NCBI RefSeq assembly: GCF_022458985.1
Contig: NC_061789.1
Span: 10,918,357-10,982,356 of the forward strand
Length of the DNA: 64,000 nt
Direction of reading: 5' to 3'
Source of the DNA: Mugil cephalus
Taxonomy: Eukaryota > Chordata > Actinopteri > Mugiliformes > Mugilidae
Made by a program: the position numbers and the translations under genes
In this document: one piece after another, positions 20,094-47,629 of the stretch
Layout: each line of letters starts with the position of its first letter
Position numbering within the stretch: position 1 is the stretch's first letter
Notes under the pieces: model-generated
The model's database searches: none
What the model saw: only the letters and a program-made list of their open reading frames with translations
What the model was told of the DNA's origin: nothing

Positions 20094-22173
20094 CTACACC
20101 GGTAGATTATTCAAAAGAAACCGGGAACCAGAGGCTGTCCAAATTAATTTTAGATGGGGGCATAATCTGCCTACCTGATCCTGACGTCCTCCAAGATGAT
20201 TGGGAAGACAGCGCGTCAAGCTATCCACATCTGTTACAGAGTGGTACAGAAACATACTTTGAAAAAAGTAAGCAATCATTGAGATTATGTTTCTCTAATC
20301 TATTTGTTTAACACTTATTGGCTGGCTTGTTCATCTGCACTGGCAATTTGCATGACATGTACTATTAGGCTATAAATTTGACTCCTTTGCCATGTATACA
20401 TGTAGTAATGATGCCAACTAAATATGCCTATGTGGCTTCCTCACTGGGTCCTGGGGACTCACTGGAAGCTTCATCCTTGAGGCCTCTTCTTCTCTTTTTT
20501 GTGGGAATGTCCTCAGCACTCTTTCTCTTCACCTTTACAATCAGAAAGATTTTATCATCACACCTTAAAAATACTTACAATTGCAGGTCAATATAAAACA
20601 TAAAAAAACAAATGACAAAATAACTATAAGAATGCATTAAAAACATTTTAATAAAAAGCAGAGGTGGCCTACGGTCTGCTTAGATTTAAAACCTACCTTC
20701 CCACGCCTTGTAGTCAGATATGTGTTTTCATCATTATCCAGAAACCAGTTGCGAATGATTCTTTGAATCTCAATGTTGTCACTGTGGCTATCCTTGTCTG
20801 AATACCCCCTCATGTACAGGCATGGATGGGGCTGTTTTCCAATTGGTTTGCCCAGTACAAAATGATTGCTGCAGATTCTGATGTAATCACTGATCTTGGT
20901 TAGTTTGTTTCTGTTGATGAGCTTCACCCACAGATGGCGCCATTTGGGGGGGCATAGGTGGAACCTGAGCTCAGGAACATGATCTTTGATTATCCACCTA
21001 AAATATCACCACACATATGCAAATTCAGATTAACGGTACAGTTGCAAAAAAGGATAACACAAAAGCCCTTTGTTTATTTCCATTGTGCTCTCGTGAACCC
21101 CATTCATAAGCACAGACAGACAGAACATACATTGCATACAACTATGGTACATGTATTTACTGTAATCTGACTGAAACTACTGGTAAACCGATTAAATTAT
21201 TAACGATAATAGCAACAATAAATGTAAACAGAATCAAAATAAAACTAGTGAAATGTTAATCGTTTGTTTGAACACATCCACCCAGGACAGGGGAAGTCAC
21301 TTAAATTAATTAAAGCTGCAAGTAGCGTCGGGGGCCTAGCAGCATAGCAGGCAAGTGTTATTTGAAGACCATAGCCACAAAGTTTTGTGTAAATTGGACA
21401 AAATTTGTGCCCTGTGTGAGTAAAAGTTCAATTTCTGTCATTATATCGCCCCCAAAGGTCAAAGGTCAGCAACATTTGTGGGCCTCTCAAGAAAGTCGCC
21501 TTGAGTCTGCGTTAGACGTTTGAAGTACATCAAACGGTTGCTGAGATATGGCCTCACTTCCTGTTTGGCGGCTTTGCCTCCAAGTTTGGTTGGTTGCTAT
21601 GGGCAAACGGAAGCAAAATTGAAAAATCCACATGATAACTTTTGTGCGGCTTGGTCTGAAGATTCTATGTGTCAAGTCCCGTGGATATTGGGCAATCTGT
21701 GTGAGACTGAAATGCTTTTTGAAGGTTTTTGATAAAATTCAAAATGGCGGAAAATCCTATACGAAGCAAATTGGCGCCATATGGTGCGTTGAACTCGTAT
21801 TGATCCAAGGATTCCAATGGTACATCATTTGTGAAATTTGGACCAAGGGGTCCAAAGTTATGAAGCTGAATGCACTTCAAATGTTGGCATGTTGGTGGCG
21901 CTAGAGAGTTTACTGTATGGGCATGATAATTCTTGAGGTTGACCATAGGGCTGTCCTGAATACATGTGCCAAGTTTCAAAACTTTTCACCATGGCGTTCT
22001 AGGGGCTGCCATAGACTTGAAATGCAGCGGAAAAAATCAATAATAAGAAAAGCTACTTATACAATGAGGACATTTAACAATAATTCTACGGACATATGCA
22101 TTTAAACTTACTTGGATTTATATCGGCGATCATTGCTACATCCGTGCACAGTACATCGATTGGATCCACCCAT
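20094..22173 (-). CDS. THAP-domain protein encoded by the transposon, intact four-exon frame
   Basis: Exons 22173-22112, 20997-20697, 20532-20463 and 20230-20094 join in frame at consensus GT/AG sites, giving 189 aa. The first exon reads MGGSNRCTVHGCSNDRRYKS, with the first Cys pair of a THAP zinc finger (C7 and C12). The second supplies FHLCPPKWRHLWVKLI and the C-x2-H pair in RICSNHFVLGKP. Exon 3 is basic (VKRKSAED, then KKRRRGLKDE), a likely nuclear localisation signal. The HFVLGKP-type C-terminus, without the usual AVPTLF box, is typical of THAP domains found in fish DNA transposons. There is no catalytic domain. It may be an accessory DNA-binding protein of an ISL2EU-like element or a remnant of a larger gene. 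The last exon could instead splice at 20175. Confidence 0.65.
21306..22060 (+). repeat. interspersed repeat nested in the THAP element's intron
   Basis: The stretch starts TTAAAGCTGCAAGTAGCG and contains typical phrases of an abundant fish repeat (CCCCCAAAGGTCAAAGGTCA, CACTTCCTGTTTGGCGG, TTCAAAATGGCGGAAAATCC). It has no coding frame longer than about 100 codons and no recognised termini. The family name is not known to me. It splits the THAP gene's first intron and is therefore probably younger than the host element. Confidence 0.5.
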
Positions 22174-22342
22174 TGTTATGAATGAAAATTATTTCAAATA
22201 ACCGAAACTCCCGCTGCGAACACTTGTTGCTGTCGATTGCGGTGGACTCTTTCAATCCCAGAGGCAGAGCTACAGGGCTTCGGCGAAAGCCCACAATGCA
22301 TTGCGCGATGTCCAAGATGGCGGTATTTTGAGTAACGGGTTA

Positions 22343-22800
22343 TGTTTCCTTCAGTGTAGAGCAAAACAATAAACAAATAAATAAAGAGGGTGATAACTAG
22401 CTAGCACAAGGCTAACATAGGGCTTGGTTAACTTCACTCATTTGTACACATTAATGATGTATGAATTTATTTTTCCTTTAAAATCTTAACAAACGTCAAA
22501 GAGAGAAAGTTACATTTACCTCACATAATAGGGAGAAATCACTTGCCACCCAGTTCTTCCTTTTAACCTTCTGCTCCCATAATCTTCTCCGGCTTCGTTC
22601 ACGGGGGAAATGGTGGAGCTTTTTCCCCTGTCCCGGACCTGTCCTGCAGCCGTAGGCTGCGCACTGTGGCATATCGAAACTTTTGATCCAATTTTTTTTT
22701 TCAATTCTCTGTTATTGCCACTATGGGTGAATTTTGTGGGTTTTAAGGTAAGCTATCTAACATGGCGCCCATAAATCACGTGACCAGCTCAGAACCAATC
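22343..22800. other. spacer between elements, no gene seen
   Basis: Unique A/T-rich sequence with a possible promoter-like patch at 22740-22800 (ATGGCGCCC, CACGTGACC, CCAATC). No ORF with recognisable homology. Confidence 0.3.
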
Positions 22801-22814
22801 AGCATAGCGGGATA

Positions 22815-22915
22815 ACTTCTTCTTCTTCTTTTTGAGGTTTATTGACGGTTGGCAATTTTCTGGTGCATTACCGCCACCACCTGGTATGGAGCGTGGATCA
22901 TAAATTATTGTTTTT
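22815..22915. repeat. short fragment of a common fish interspersed repeat
   Basis: CTTCTTCTTCTTTTTGAGG followed by TTATTGACGGTTGGCAA and GCATTACCGCCACC is a phrase I recognise as recurrent in teleost genomes, probably a retroelement 3' end. The family is not assigned. Confidence 0.4.
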
Positions 22916-23009
22916 AATCTTGACAGTCTTTCTAAATAATTGGTAAAATAAAGTTACCAAAAAAAATAAATAAATAAAAAGTAGTAGTCGTGGGTTGCAT
23001 GTGTCTTCA

Positions 23010-23400
23010 TTCTTTTGTGAATGCAATGAGTCCTGAGTTGCATCAAAGACTGCCTATAGACTACTCTGCTGGGGTCCAACTAAGCACTGTTTTGCCTCAT
23101 TCATTTACTAACGTCAGGGTGGATATCAATAAATAAATAATGAGCTAGCATGTATGCCAGATGTGCTTGGTTCTGGAGCAGCAGTACAAGGTCTTAATAA
23201 AACGTCTAAACAGTCTTTAGACTAGAACAGACCCTGCACACTCCAATCTAATCTGCTTCACCTTGACAGAGGCAAATATGTCTATTACTTTTTCTTGCTT
23301 GACTCTCATGTGCATCACAGCTAGGTGCTGAAGTCTGCTTTCAAAAAAATGTATCGTCAGATACCAATACCAGCAAAAAACATTCTAGTCTTCTAGACTT
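23010..23400 (+). mobile_element. fragment related to the hAT element at 27695-28802
   Basis: The stretch CACTCCAATCTAATCTG through TTACTTTTTCTTGCTTGACT to AGGTGCTGAAGTCTGCTTT aligns by eye with 28095-28220 in the same orientation. The end at 23355-23385 resembles the GATACCAGCAAAAAA right end of that element. Complete termini and a target duplication were not found. Confidence 0.6.
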
Positions 23401-23576
23401 TTTAAAATATGAAAGTTTAAATAATACCTATACGCCACAACTAATGGCTTTGAAAGTACTTATATTTCAGTTACATGCCATCCAGCCTATTATTTAATAA
23501 GATCCACTCCTCTGCTGGAGGGCTTTTACGTGAAACCTCTGAGACTTGTATTCAAAATAAAAATCATTTATTAATA

Positions 23577-23691
23577 CAAACACACTTGTTATACATCAAT
23601 AGGAACAAATTCCACCCAATTGAAAAGCTACGTTGAGCAGAAATGTTGATTTAACATCAGCGTGTTTGCTCCGGAATCAAAACCATTTATT
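23577..23691 (-). terminator. candidate polyadenylation signals of ILF3
   Basis: TTTATT at 23577-23582 and at 23686-23691 gives AATAAA on the ILF3 strand, about 500-610 nt beyond the stop codon at 24189. The sequence between is gene-free and A/T-rich, as expected for an ILF3 3' UTR. The site used cannot be decided here. Confidence 0.4.
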
Positions 23692-24188
23692 AAAATAACT
23701 ACATCACAAAAACTAATTACAAAATAAGCCAAAATTACAGCCGATTTTACTAAATTCACATTGAGAGAGAGAGAGAAGAAAAAAAAAACGTCTGTAGCCT
23801 CACATCTGGTTAGAAAGAAAGGAAATATAGTCAGAGTCAGCCGGTGAGTTATTGATCAGCTTTCTTATTTAGTGACAATGAGGACTGGTAGTATAGATTA
23901 AAAAATAAAATATAGACATATAAGCACTGACCAGACCACTGAAACGGAGCACTAAAAACATCCACGACGCAGCTCTGACACTGAAAAGTCCAGACGAGTC
24001 ATTTTGTGCTGACATGTGCTACATTAAACCCTCCCCCCGCACCCAAAGAAAAAAAAAATAAAATAAAAAAAATCACATAATAAATGAACATGAGGGGAGG
24101 GGGGGAAGGCAGAGAGCACAGGCCAAGTCTTCAAGTCGCTTTCTTTGGAGAAGGCTTGAGACGCCGATGCTTGGGTGGCTCCCAGAGT

Positions 24189-40215
<16,027 letters not shown>

Positions 40216-40218
<3 letters not shown>

Positions 40219-40294
40219 TATTGAGGCCGTGGTGACCGCCGTGTGTCCGGTGAGTGGCAGCGCTCTTCTGGGGTGGCAGTGTTGCTGTCCGTCT
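40216..40294 (-). other. ilf3: ILF3 second exon (5' UTR plus ATG)
   Basis: Bounded by acceptor TTGTAG and a donor right after the ATG (AATAATG then GTGAAG). Only the first codon is coding here. Joining to 39443 gives [13 protein letters not shown]. Confidence 0.65.
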
Positions 40295-40424
40295 CTACAA
40301 GAGGATGAAAAACAAATCACACAAGTTGGAAAAGTTAAAGCATTTTACGCTGAAAATCACCTGCTGTCAACAGCTGAAGCAACACACACCTGAGGAAGAG
40401 ACTTCAGATCAGCCATAGCATTAT

Positions 40425-40630
40425 AACTACCTGTCTAACATTGTGTAGGTTATCTTTTAGCGACCAAAACAACTCTAACTTGTCAAAGCATAGACTCCGT
40501 TAGGCTTCTGAAAATGTGCTGTGGTGTCTGGCACCAACACATTAGCAGCAGATTATTTCGGCCTCCATAGATCCGATTGTTTGTCCAGCACATCCCAATT
40601 TGCTGGATTGGATTGAGATCTGACCATCTT
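40425..40630 (+). repeat. fragment of a Tc1-like fish repeat, copy 1
   Basis: ATTATAACTACCTG, GTGGTGTCTGGCACCAACAC and TTGTCCAGCACATCCCAAT, followed by GGATTGAGATCTG, match the phrase order of 59500-59745. It resembles an abundant teleost Tc1-like repeat. Both copies are partial. Confidence 0.55.
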
Positions 40631-41664
40631 TAAAACATTTCTGAACTATTTTTTGATTTGTCACAGAAGAAAGAGGCTATAAGGAAACACAGCTTCCATC
40701 CGAGGATAACACAGGCAATAACACACATGCATCTGGCTTTCCAGATGTTCACTTGCCACATAGGCAAAATGTTTATTTGCAGCCCAACAGGTTCAATAAT
40801 AATGCAATAACTGTTCTCTAAATAAAAGCGTGGTTAATTCATTGATATTTTAGAATAAAAATGGACTTTTAATTTTAACTAAACACGCATGATGTGACGA
40901 GGGTGTAAGTGGGCGGGGAGGTCGTCTCATTCATTTATCGTGACACACTCCCAGGGCTCATAAACACACACTTCGTAAATAAATCAACCGAGCAGCAGAA
41001 GTCAAAATACACAATAAATGTGTGACAACAAACACAGTCGTGTACTACAGTCAACAAGTTACCGAGGCGAGTCTAACGGAGCCCGGTGGTGCAGTCACAA
41101 CAACAGCGAACCAGAGACTCAACAGGAGAAGAAGAGCGTGTGTGTTGATAAACAACGGACCGGACCCGAACCACACAGCACCATAAATTTAAAAAAAATA
41201 CAGACGCCATTTTAATTCGGTGCAGAGTCTGTCTGGCTAACAAGACCCCGACACCAACACCGATAACCGACGACATGCTCTTCAAACGCAACAGACAAAA
41301 AAAAAATAATAAAAAAAAACACCAAAACATTAGCCATGCGTCACATGTGTCAAGAGCAGAACTAAATGCAAACGGAGACCATGCAAACGTGGACCCTAAT
41401 GTGAATTTAAACGTGGTTCTGTTGCTTATCAAATACCAAAATGGTCGAGGAGACGAGACCGAGACCCCATTGAATCCTCGGCAACAGTTAGCATTAGCAT
41501 CTTAGCTTTGCTGGACAAAGGCAAAAGTATCAAGTGATTAAGCACACGGGGCCATGCTAGCATATAATAACAAACTTCGGTAGTTAACTCCGTGTTTATG
41601 TGTTGTGTTACAATCAACCACTAATGTGTCAGGGGTTGCATTTTGACATTTTCTTATTGCTTAC

Positions 41665-41790
41665 CGTGGTGTCGTCAATGCTAGCGGACAGCTTCACGCT
41701 AGCTCCCGGTCTCGGCAGCGGTGCCAAAGGAAACGCCCACGACCTGGAAAACGAGGGCGCTCATTGGACAGAAGTTACACGTGACTACAC
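41665..41790 (-). promoter_or_regulatory. ilf3: ILF3 first exon and proximal promoter
   Basis: A strong donor at 41664 (ACCACG then GTAAGC) ends a non-coding first exon. Upstream in gene orientation lie a CCAAT box (ATTGG on the plus strand, 41763-41767) and a palindromic E-box CACGTG (41778-41783), within a locally GC-rich stretch typical of a housekeeping promoter. The start of transcription is inferred to lie near 41700-41740. Confidence 0.5.
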
Positions 41791-42369
41791 ATGCAGCTAA
41801 TAGAAAATAATGGGTGTGGCTAATAATTGTTGCGTTGAATGGAATTAGCTGATCCAAGATTCAACCAGGGGGCTCTGCTGATCATAATAATTGATAACGC
41901 GAGATTGTGTTTATAATCCTATTACACGATCAGGTTAATTTCATTTATTTACCTGTTATTCATTTAATTGTGTTTTTTTTTTTTCAGTGCTTGAAGGCTG
42001 CTAGTTTGTGCTGAAGGAAACTAATACACTAAGACTAAGAAAAATAATGAAATTGCAGCAAAATATAAGAGTGTATTCGTTTATAGGTCGTGCTCACACA
42101 AATATATATTATTAAATGAGACCTGGATAAAATAACAATAAGGCTGCTTATACATACACGTTCAAAAATATCATGAATAAAGTCAAGCTACAATAAGACG
42201 ATTGCTCCTGAAAAGCACGTATTGCACCAAAAATGACATGAGAACAACGTGGAAGTTCCTACAATGAAGGCATTGCACAGAATGATGTAATATAGTGATT
42301 TGTAGACATATGTATTGTCCAGAGAACAAAAGTTCCTTTGGTTGTGACTGAAACTCAGTAGTAGCTAAG
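41791..42369. other. spacer upstream of ILF3, no gene seen
   Basis: A/T-rich unique sequence. I see no exon, TE end or RNA gene. Confidence 0.4.
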
Positions 42370-43046
42370 GGATACAGAACATCTGGAAACACTCTTGCTT
42401 GCACCATGGGTGCAGCAGAGGTGAGAAGAGTTCTTGTTTCTCCATTGACGTGGTGGGCGGGATGAATGAGTTCTGAGATGTAAACTGGATCTTGGCCATG
42501 GAGGGCTCTGTAGGTGAAAGTGAGGACCTTAAAGTGAACCCTGAATTGGACCGGGAGTCAATACAGAGAGGATAGGACGGGGGTGATGTGGCAAGACTTC
42601 TTAGGCCTGGCTGCAGCATTATGAACCATCTGGAGTTGATCTATGGATGACTTGTTTAAGCAGTTAGATAGTGAGTTACAATAGACCAACCCGGAGGAAA
42701 TGAATGCGTGTACACACAATTGTACTTCAGAGTGGGATATGATGGACCGGAGTTTTGCTATATTTCTGAGGTGGAAGAAGCAGCTACTGGTGAGCGATTT
42801 GACATGTTTGACATTAAGCGTCTCCAGGTTGTTTGTATTGAAGGAGAAGTAGAGTTGGATATCATCTGCATAGCAGTGATTAGAGGTGCCTTTGAAGCCG
42901 AGAAGCTTCTCCCACTCAGGTAGGAGTCAAACCCGTACAGGTTTTTCCCAGAGATGCCCACCCACTCCCTGAGCCCGTCCAGCAGGATGGCATGATCGAC
43001 AGTGTCAAATGCTGCACTGAGGTCTTCAGACTATACGTTTCTGTTG
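42370..43046 (-). pseudogene. L2-type LINE fragment (C-terminal reverse transcriptase)
   Basis: The minus strand retains LINE reverse-transcriptase text in broken frames: [28 protein letters not shown], the catalytic-type [35 protein letters not shown] and VQFRVHFKVLTFTYRALHG. The blocks are in the order of L2-clade reverse transcriptases, but the segment between YLSGR and YADD is deleted and stops intervene. It is a 5'-truncated, internally deleted relic between ILF3 and PTGER1. Confidence 0.85.
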
Positions 43047-44039
43047 AGGTTCACGCCTCTAAGGTTCAGGTTAAAAATGAAATTGTAGGTTTTTTTTTTT
43101 TTTTTGGAGTCTGCTTTCTGTATCAAACAATCTGCAGTGTGGCTGAATTTCCTGTGGTGGCCACTGCTGGACAAACTGGTCATGATGTAGAATATTTTCT
43201 TGAAGTCAAATCATTTGTTTCAAATGAGTTGGACGATCTCCCACTAAGGAAGCTGTAATGATTGGCTCTTATTCCGAATCCGCCTGATCCAATTTTACTT
43301 TCATTTGCAAGTGACGTAAACATCTGATTGCACTAACGCTGCCAAGACGATCAGTGCGCTTGTTTAAAGCGTTCAAAAAGTCAGCTATGTCCATGGGACA
43401 GACTTATATTTACACCTGGCAGAAGTTAAAGGGAAGGAAGCATTACATAAAGTATCAATTAGGATCCAAAATGAAATGCAACATTTACAGAAAACCATTT
43501 ATTATGTCATCCTACATTTCCCTTTTCTCGACAAAGTCACATTCAGTTAGCTTTTGCAGCACATAGCTTAGATACTCCGCAGATACTCTCACACAAACAT
43601 ATAATTAATGACACACATTCACACTTATGTCACAGCACTACACTGGTGTTTTTTTTCACATCTTCTTGCTGAGGTAAAAGCACAGCCTTTCTCCTTTTGC
43701 CCTCGTGTGAGTCACGGACGTTTTACACCGAGAACAAAACGAACATTTAAAGACTTCTGAGTTGAGATGTTTCCTTTGAGAGTATAAAGTTAATACATGA
43801 CAGTCAAACTGACCAAATCATTTTGCTTATTTACATCTGCTCTCACGGAGAACAGACTGCCACTGCACTCTCATGTGCGCTGCTAGCGCACATTAAACCA
43901 TCTAATCTGGAAGATCACGATACTTCATTTACATAAACCAGAGTGGTTTGCGTTCCCACAAGTCAAGTCAAGAGAGTCCGATCCCACTTCCAAATGAAGG
44001 AGCATCACTTTAAAGGAACAGATGCCACGTCCGATTCCT
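43047..44039 (-). other. probable PTGER1 3' UTR and spacer
   Basis: It follows the PTGER1 stop codon (44040). TTTATT at 43498-43503 gives an AATAAA on the gene strand about 540 nt beyond the stop, a candidate poly(A) signal. The rest is unique. No other gene seen. Confidence 0.35.
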
Positions 44040-46720
44040 CTAAATCTTGGATGCTGTGTTTTTCTCTGAGATCTGAAAGGAGCCAATGTCCCAGCGGACG
44101 GAGCGGAACGTGCTCCCCTTGAAGCTGGCCCGTCTGGTGATGCGGTAGATTTTTCTGAGGATGGCTCGTCGCAGCAGGATGTAGACCCACGGGTCCAGGA
44201 TCTGGTTGCACGTTGCCATTCTGACGCCCGTCACCATCAGGCTCCTGTAGGTGTCTATGTCGCTGAGGAGGGTGTCGCTGTAGGAGCGCGTGGCCGACAT
44301 CAGCCCAAAGATCTGCAAGGAAATAAAAAAGGAAACAGACGTTTTCGAGGGGTTCACAGTGATGGATGTGTTTGTATTACATTCAGGGGGCCGATCCCTG
44401 TTCAAGTGGACACGGATGGACGAAAATGTGCCCAGATGTGGAAGCCTGATCAAGGCCTATCCACACATTCCCAGAAGCTATAACACTGTTGAATTCTGGT
44501 GGAGCTGTGTGATTTGCACAACTCAGTTGTTTTGCACATTTATTTCCCTGCACAAACGTGAACAATTGATGCTGCTTGTAGCCATTTTTATTTATATTTT
44601 TACCTCATTTATCTTTTTTATTCCATTTACTAGTATCTATATTACAGTTAATCAGTATATATATATATATATACATACACACATATATATACATACACAT
44701 ATATATATACACACATACATAAATGTATAGAAATATATATATATAAATCAACTGACACTACATAAAATAAATCATATTCATAATTTTCATATTCATTAAT
44801 CATCATCATCATCATATTTTCCTTGACGATTAAAAGTTTTGGGGGGCTATATTTTTTTGTATGACTGAGAGCTTCCACAGAGATGATTATGAGTTTAAAT
44901 ATGGTGCAACCATGAGAGTAATTTCCATTCACCTCTATTAAAATGATCTATTAAGACCCACGGTGACTTTGGACCTCACTTCATCCGGGTTAACCCTTTT
45001 CTTCCTCTCACATGTTACGTCACTTATACAAATCAGTATATTTGAGCTCCTTGCCAGGGTTGGTGCCCGTGCCTGACTCTCATCCTGATCAGTTGTTCTT
45101 CACCCCTACCTCCACGATCGACAACGGGAGCAAAAATCTGCACCAGCTTTAAACCAGGCCCTGATTTAATTGCCACCTAACCGTGACGCAGTTATTTTGT
45201 AGGTCTGGGACTCGTTGCAGAAATTCGAGCATTGTGCAACAATTTGATCACTGACTCCGATCAATCACACTCAGTTTACTGAACGCGCGATTTCACCCGC
45301 GTGCAAAAAGGAATTCTTACGTGTGTCGAAAAACACTCCGGTAATTAATTACAAATCTGGTTCCACGCGGCCAAACGTTGCTCAACCTCACAGAGCTGCA
45401 TTTCATAGTTTCCTAAGACACCAAAACGTGCAAGTCAGAAATTCGAGAAGTGTCCGTGACGAAGCACTTGTACATGCGGAGAAAGTACATGTGGAGATTG
45501 CATATATTGTCACAGAGGGAACACCTCTCGATCTGAAGCCTGCGTTGAGTCATCGCGTTCTAAAGGATGTGGCTGCTGAAGTGAATGATTGTGAAAAATA
45601 GAGTTTCCTGTTTCCTGCCGGGCCCAACGGCCTTCTCCGGTCAAGAGTGTCATTTTAGCTTCTAACCTCTGTGTCCTGACTCATTTCAAACCTCGACAGG
45701 TTTCCATTTTAAAGAAATATGAAAGAAAATTCTTAAACTTGTCTTGACTAATACTTTGTTTAAGGATTAAATAGGATTTTGTGTTTTTTTAATATTATTT
45801 GAATAAATCTGCTTTGCCCTGAAAAGATTGATATTTAAGTTCATTCCTCCACTCACCAGCAGAGGGCTCCAGCAGATGCAGGAGGTGACCATGATGCCAA
45901 CCAGCTGGACCACCATCTCAGTGTCGTGAGACCTGGCCGAGCTCCGCTGCGAGCCGGGCTTCTTCTTTAGCCGTGCCCTCACTAACGTTATCCCACTGAT
46001 GGTGTTGCACACAAAGGCCATAGCCAGGGAACTCAAAGCCAGTCCAGAGAACAGCATCGCGAAGGCCAGGTCTGAGCCTTTGGTGCCCTCCATCACCCTG
46101 ATGAAGCACCACGTCCCGGGGTACTGGTAAGTGTAGGCACCCAGGCTGAAGAAGGGAAGGAGGGCCACGCACAGAGCCAGCAGCCAGATCAGGGTTAGCG
46201 CCATCTTTGTCCGTGCCGTGGTCACCAGGCGAGTGTGCAACAGGGGCCTGGTGACGCCCAGGCAGCGCTCGGCGGCCATGGCGCAGCCCAGAAAGAGTGG
46301 GCACAGGCCAAAGAACACCATGCAGCCTCCCAGAAACTGACACGAGGAGTCCGTATCCGCGGAGTCACCCCGAAAGCTGGCGGTTGGGCCGGCGGTGATG
46401 CCTGCGGTGTATCTCCTCAGCACCATCGCTCCGAGGATGACGTGTCCGGCCAGGTCTGTGGCCACCAGGGAGCTGGCGAAGAGCAGAAACGTGGCCTTCG
46501 ACCGGCGCCGGAAGCGGTTGTAAGCCTTGGCGAGGATGATGAGGGCCACCACGTTGAAGAGGATGCCCAGGGTCATGCTGAGGACGGCGGCCGTGGGGTT
46601 GTTCCGTGGGACGGTGGCGTTGTGGGCCTCCATCTCAGGCTCCTGCACCACGGCGGTGAGGTTCGAGAGGGGGAAGGAGACAGCGGTGCCAGAGGAGTTG
46701 GAGTGTTGCATCGCCAGCAT
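44040..46720 (-). CDS. ptger1: prostaglandin E2 receptor EP1 subtype, two coding exons
   Basis: G-protein-coupled receptor for PGE2 at the plasma membrane; mammalian EP1 raises cytosolic calcium. Exons 46720-45857 and 44312-44040 join in phase 0, giving 378 aa. The extracellular N-terminus has three N-glycosylation sequons (NSSG, NLTA, NATV). TM1 starts near VLSMTLGILFNVVALIIL. TM2 carries FLLFASSLVATDLAGHVILG. TM3 carries FLGGCMVFFGLCPLFLGCAM, with ERC in place of DRY, normal for prostanoid receptors. The second extracellular loop has the prostanoid signature QYPGTWCFI. TM6 is QLVGIMVTSCICWSPLL. TM7 is NQILDPWVYILLRR, where the Arg-equivalent ligand-binding context is conserved. The TM6/TM7 split by an intron is standard for the family. 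The start is taken as MLAMQHSNSSG; MQHS (46711) is also possible. Teleosts often have several EP1 paralogues, so the a/b/c letter is not assigned. Confidence 0.94.
44655..44745. repeat. AT/CA-rich microsatellite in the PTGER1 intron
   Basis: Alternating TATATA and CACATA runs. Both strands give Tyr/Ile-rich ORFs (44290-44932) that are artefacts of the repeat. Confidence 0.85.
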
Positions 46721-46767
46721 CACAGCTGGGCTCTGGGCCTGACGTGGTTCCTCTGGTGGAGAAAATA
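46721..46767 (-). other. ptger1: PTGER1 5' UTR start of the coding exon
   Basis: An acceptor CTCTCAG ends at 46768, so the coding exon probably begins at 46767 with 47 nt of 5' UTR. One or more upstream non-coding exons are expected beyond it and were not located. Confidence 0.4.
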
Positions 46768-47603
46768 CTGAGAGGGAGAAAGAAGCCGTTAAACCGAAGG
46801 ATACGTCCAACTGCTACAAGTGTTATTAATATTTTCCTTGGAGCTTTAGCGTTGACTTTTAGCTGCTGCACCCTTTCCTCCAGAATCCGAGCGGTGAACT
46901 TTTTTAACCTTTTCCACCACTGCTTCCAGGACCATCTGCTTTACAAAACAGGCTCTCTGAAGATTAAAAGCGACGCAGCAGCCGTTCATTTCTGTTGCAT
47001 CAAATCCAACATGTAAATAAGCATCTGGAGACATTTTCCGCATCTCACTCCCTCGAGAGTAAGGAGACTCGTGTCTCATATCCATCGAGCCCCGAGTTGT
47101 TTCCCTTCGGCCGTGCAGTTTTGCAACAGTCGCCTGTTAAAATTTAATAAACCAGAGGCTGTTGTCTCAGATCCGAGGCTCAAGACTTCAACAAAACCTT
47201 TGAGCTAATAGGACACACACTAGAAGTTGACGGATTTATGGCAAAAACAAGTATTCCAGCAACAACTCTATTTATAATGAGGAGCTATCAATCAGTCCTT
47301 GAGGAATCTGACAGATCGCACACAGATTCACAGACACAAATACCAATTAAATGATGCAGCTTACGTCCATCAGAGAACACACACGGCTGCTTGATCTTTA
47401 TGAAGGGATATGTGTGCGGCAATTTATGCTGTAAGTCTCCTCTAAAAGACCTTTCCTCTATACCCTAAAAAAAAATCATCTTCTCCGAGGGTTTCGGGGC
47501 AAAGAGTCCAGCTTCTTCTCTCCGAACTGAGGGAAGTCTGAACAAGTTTGGGCAGTTTCTTCTGACAGCCGCGGCGCATTCCTTTAAAATGATTCCTTTA
47601 ACT

Positions 47604-47629
47604 GCAGCAGCAGCAGCAGCAGCAGCGGC
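47604..47629. repeat. (CAG)n trinucleotide repeat
   Basis: About eight CAG/CGG triplets. In the minus frame it makes a poly-Ala run in an otherwise unremarkable short ORF (47465-47683). Confidence 0.8.

Larger units (their letters stand above)
19822..22342. mobile_element. DNA transposon with roughly 95-bp inverted ends carrying a THAP gene
   Basis: The left end (ATGACCCGTTTCGCAAATAC, then CACCATCTTGGACATCGCGC and AATGCATTGTG) matches the inverted right end (ATAACCCGTTACTCAAAATA, then CGCCATCTTGGACATCGCGC and AATGCATTGTG). Weaker matching continues to about 19915 on the left and 22213 on the right (CTGGGATTGAAAG then GTCC). The only coherent gene inside is the THAP frame at 20094-22173. No DDE transposase is seen. 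A separate repeat of about 750 bp (21306-22060) sits in its intron. The target duplication is unclear; TA or a short AT-rich site is possible. Confidence 0.82.

Noticed and set aside
42183..42407. 75-codon ORF beside the L2 fragment
   Set aside because: Only its first part overlaps the LINE relic, and the frame does not match the reverse transcriptase.
45323..45601. 92-codon plus-strand ORF in the PTGER1 intron
   Set aside because: Looks protein-like in places, but no matching exon, domain or strand context; left as intronic.
46235..46771. 178-codon plus-strand ORF
   Set aside because: It is the antisense of the PTGER1 first coding exon, open only because of that exon's GC-rich codon usage.
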